Positions 63,775-64,000 of a stretch of 64,000 bases of DNA are shown here, piece by piece. Within the stretch, counting starts at the first letter, position 1, and the number at the start of each line of letters is the position of its first letter. The notes beneath the pieces are model-generated. The model did not search any database and was not told the DNA's origin. It saw nothing but the letters and a program-made list of their open reading frames with translations. The DNA lies in contig NZ_JACVQA010000002.1 of assembly GCF_018881595.1 (NCBI RefSeq), forward strand, positions 1 through 64,000. Direction: 5' to 3'. This stretch comes from Polynucleobacter sp. UK-Gri1-W3. Its GTDB lineage: Bacteria; Pseudomonadota; Gammaproteobacteria; Burkholderiales; Burkholderiaceae. The position numbers were made by a program, and so were the translations under genes.

Positions 63775-64000
63775 ATGAAATTGCCTTTTGATGAAATGCT
63801 CGACGCCGCAGGCAAAGCGCGTCCCCACTACGAAATTTTTCACAATTGGCTGAAGCAGCAAAGTGAATCCCTCATGGGTCTCAAGCGCGCTGAAGCCGAC
63901 TTAATCTTTAGACGAGTAGGTATAACCTTCGCCGTCTATGGTGATGACCTTGGCTCAGAAAGAACCATCCCTTTCGATCAAGTGCCCCGCATTTTTACTG
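63775..64000 (+). CDS. Circularly permuted type 2 ATP-grasp protein (partial, cut by edge)
   Basis: The first 75 codons of a larger gene, starting MKLPFDEMLDAAGKARPHYE and continuing GLKRAEADLIFRRVGITFAVYGDDLG then ERTIPFDQVPRIF. These are the N-terminal landmarks of the circularly permuted ATP-grasp family (DUF404/DUF407-like), which forms peptide bonds to unknown substrates and usually neighbours an alpha-E protein and a transglutaminase-like gene. Those would lie beyond the right edge. No strong ribosome site precedes the ATG. Confidence 0.85.
   Translation, partial: MKLPFDEMLDAAGKARPHYEIFHNWLKQQSESLMGLKRAEADLIFRRVGITFAVYGDDLGSERTIPFDQVPRIFT

Overview
The window looks like a chromosomal segment of a free-living aerobic betaproteobacterium of the Burkholderiaceae, most like Polynucleobacter or a close freshwater relative. 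The basis is the Burkholderiales-style formate dehydrogenase cluster (DUF3305, DUF3306, a multi-[4Fe-4S] protein, a Tat-signal small protein and a TorD-like chaperone), the guaB-guaA block beside rnfH-ratA/smpB, and compact AT-leaning sequence with many 1-8 nt gene overlaps. The genus is an inference. I found no rRNA, tRNA, CRISPR array, prophage or transposase gene.

Layout. 1-125 holds the 5' end of a group II intron on the minus strand, sitting just after the terminator of an old-yellow-enzyme gene. 1376-4377 is a peroxide-defence block: oxyR, divergent rubrerythrin, a separate rubredoxin (55 aa) and a rubredoxin reductase. 4458-10431 is the least explained region. A TPR-secretin lipoprotein is followed by three paralogous exported proteins that share twelve conserved cysteines, and a DsbA-like thioredoxin-fold protein is divergent to them. 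10455-13314 holds a DUF1080 protein, a PuuD-like membrane protein, Fe-superoxide dismutase and 3-hydroxybutyrate dehydrogenase.

13439-28135 is a large catabolic island around a TetR regulator. Leftward lies a three-subunit molybdenum hydroxylase with a CoxG-like protein. Rightward lie a VOC protein, an FAD monooxygenase, a complete Liv-type ABC importer, an acyl-CoA dehydrogenase and a CaiB-type CoA transferase. The set suggests import, hydroxylation and CoA-dependent breakdown of an unidentified aromatic or N-heterocyclic acid.

28132-30559 carries cardiolipin synthase, an EEP-family phosphodiesterase and a BFD-like [2Fe-2S] protein. 30626-42745 combines a tungstate-type ABC permease and ATPase (no binding protein nearby) with a complete membrane-bound, cysteine-type formate dehydrogenase, its maturation proteins and the Fe-S carrier Mrp. 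42874-45414 is copper handling (CopZ-like and CopA). 45429-50937 is envelope-related: DUF3047, GT39, a flippase-like protein, GT9 and PAP2.

50944-55009 holds rlmJ and, on the opposite strand, queE-queD-tadA-ldcA-SOUL, a chain rich in tRNA wobble-base enzymes. 55038-59213 contains a tandem pair of unknown exported proteins, a radical SAM protein and a DUF455 ferritin-like protein. 59244-63630 is housekeeping (guaA, guaB, rnfH, ratA, divergent smpB). The right edge cuts a circularly permuted ATP-grasp gene preceded by an NtrC-like palindrome.

Best candidates for something undescribed are the secretin / 12-cysteine / DsbA module (4458-10431), the molybdenum hydroxylase island and its missing substrate (13439-28135), and the paralogue pair that appears to have switched between Tat and Sec signals (55038-56443).
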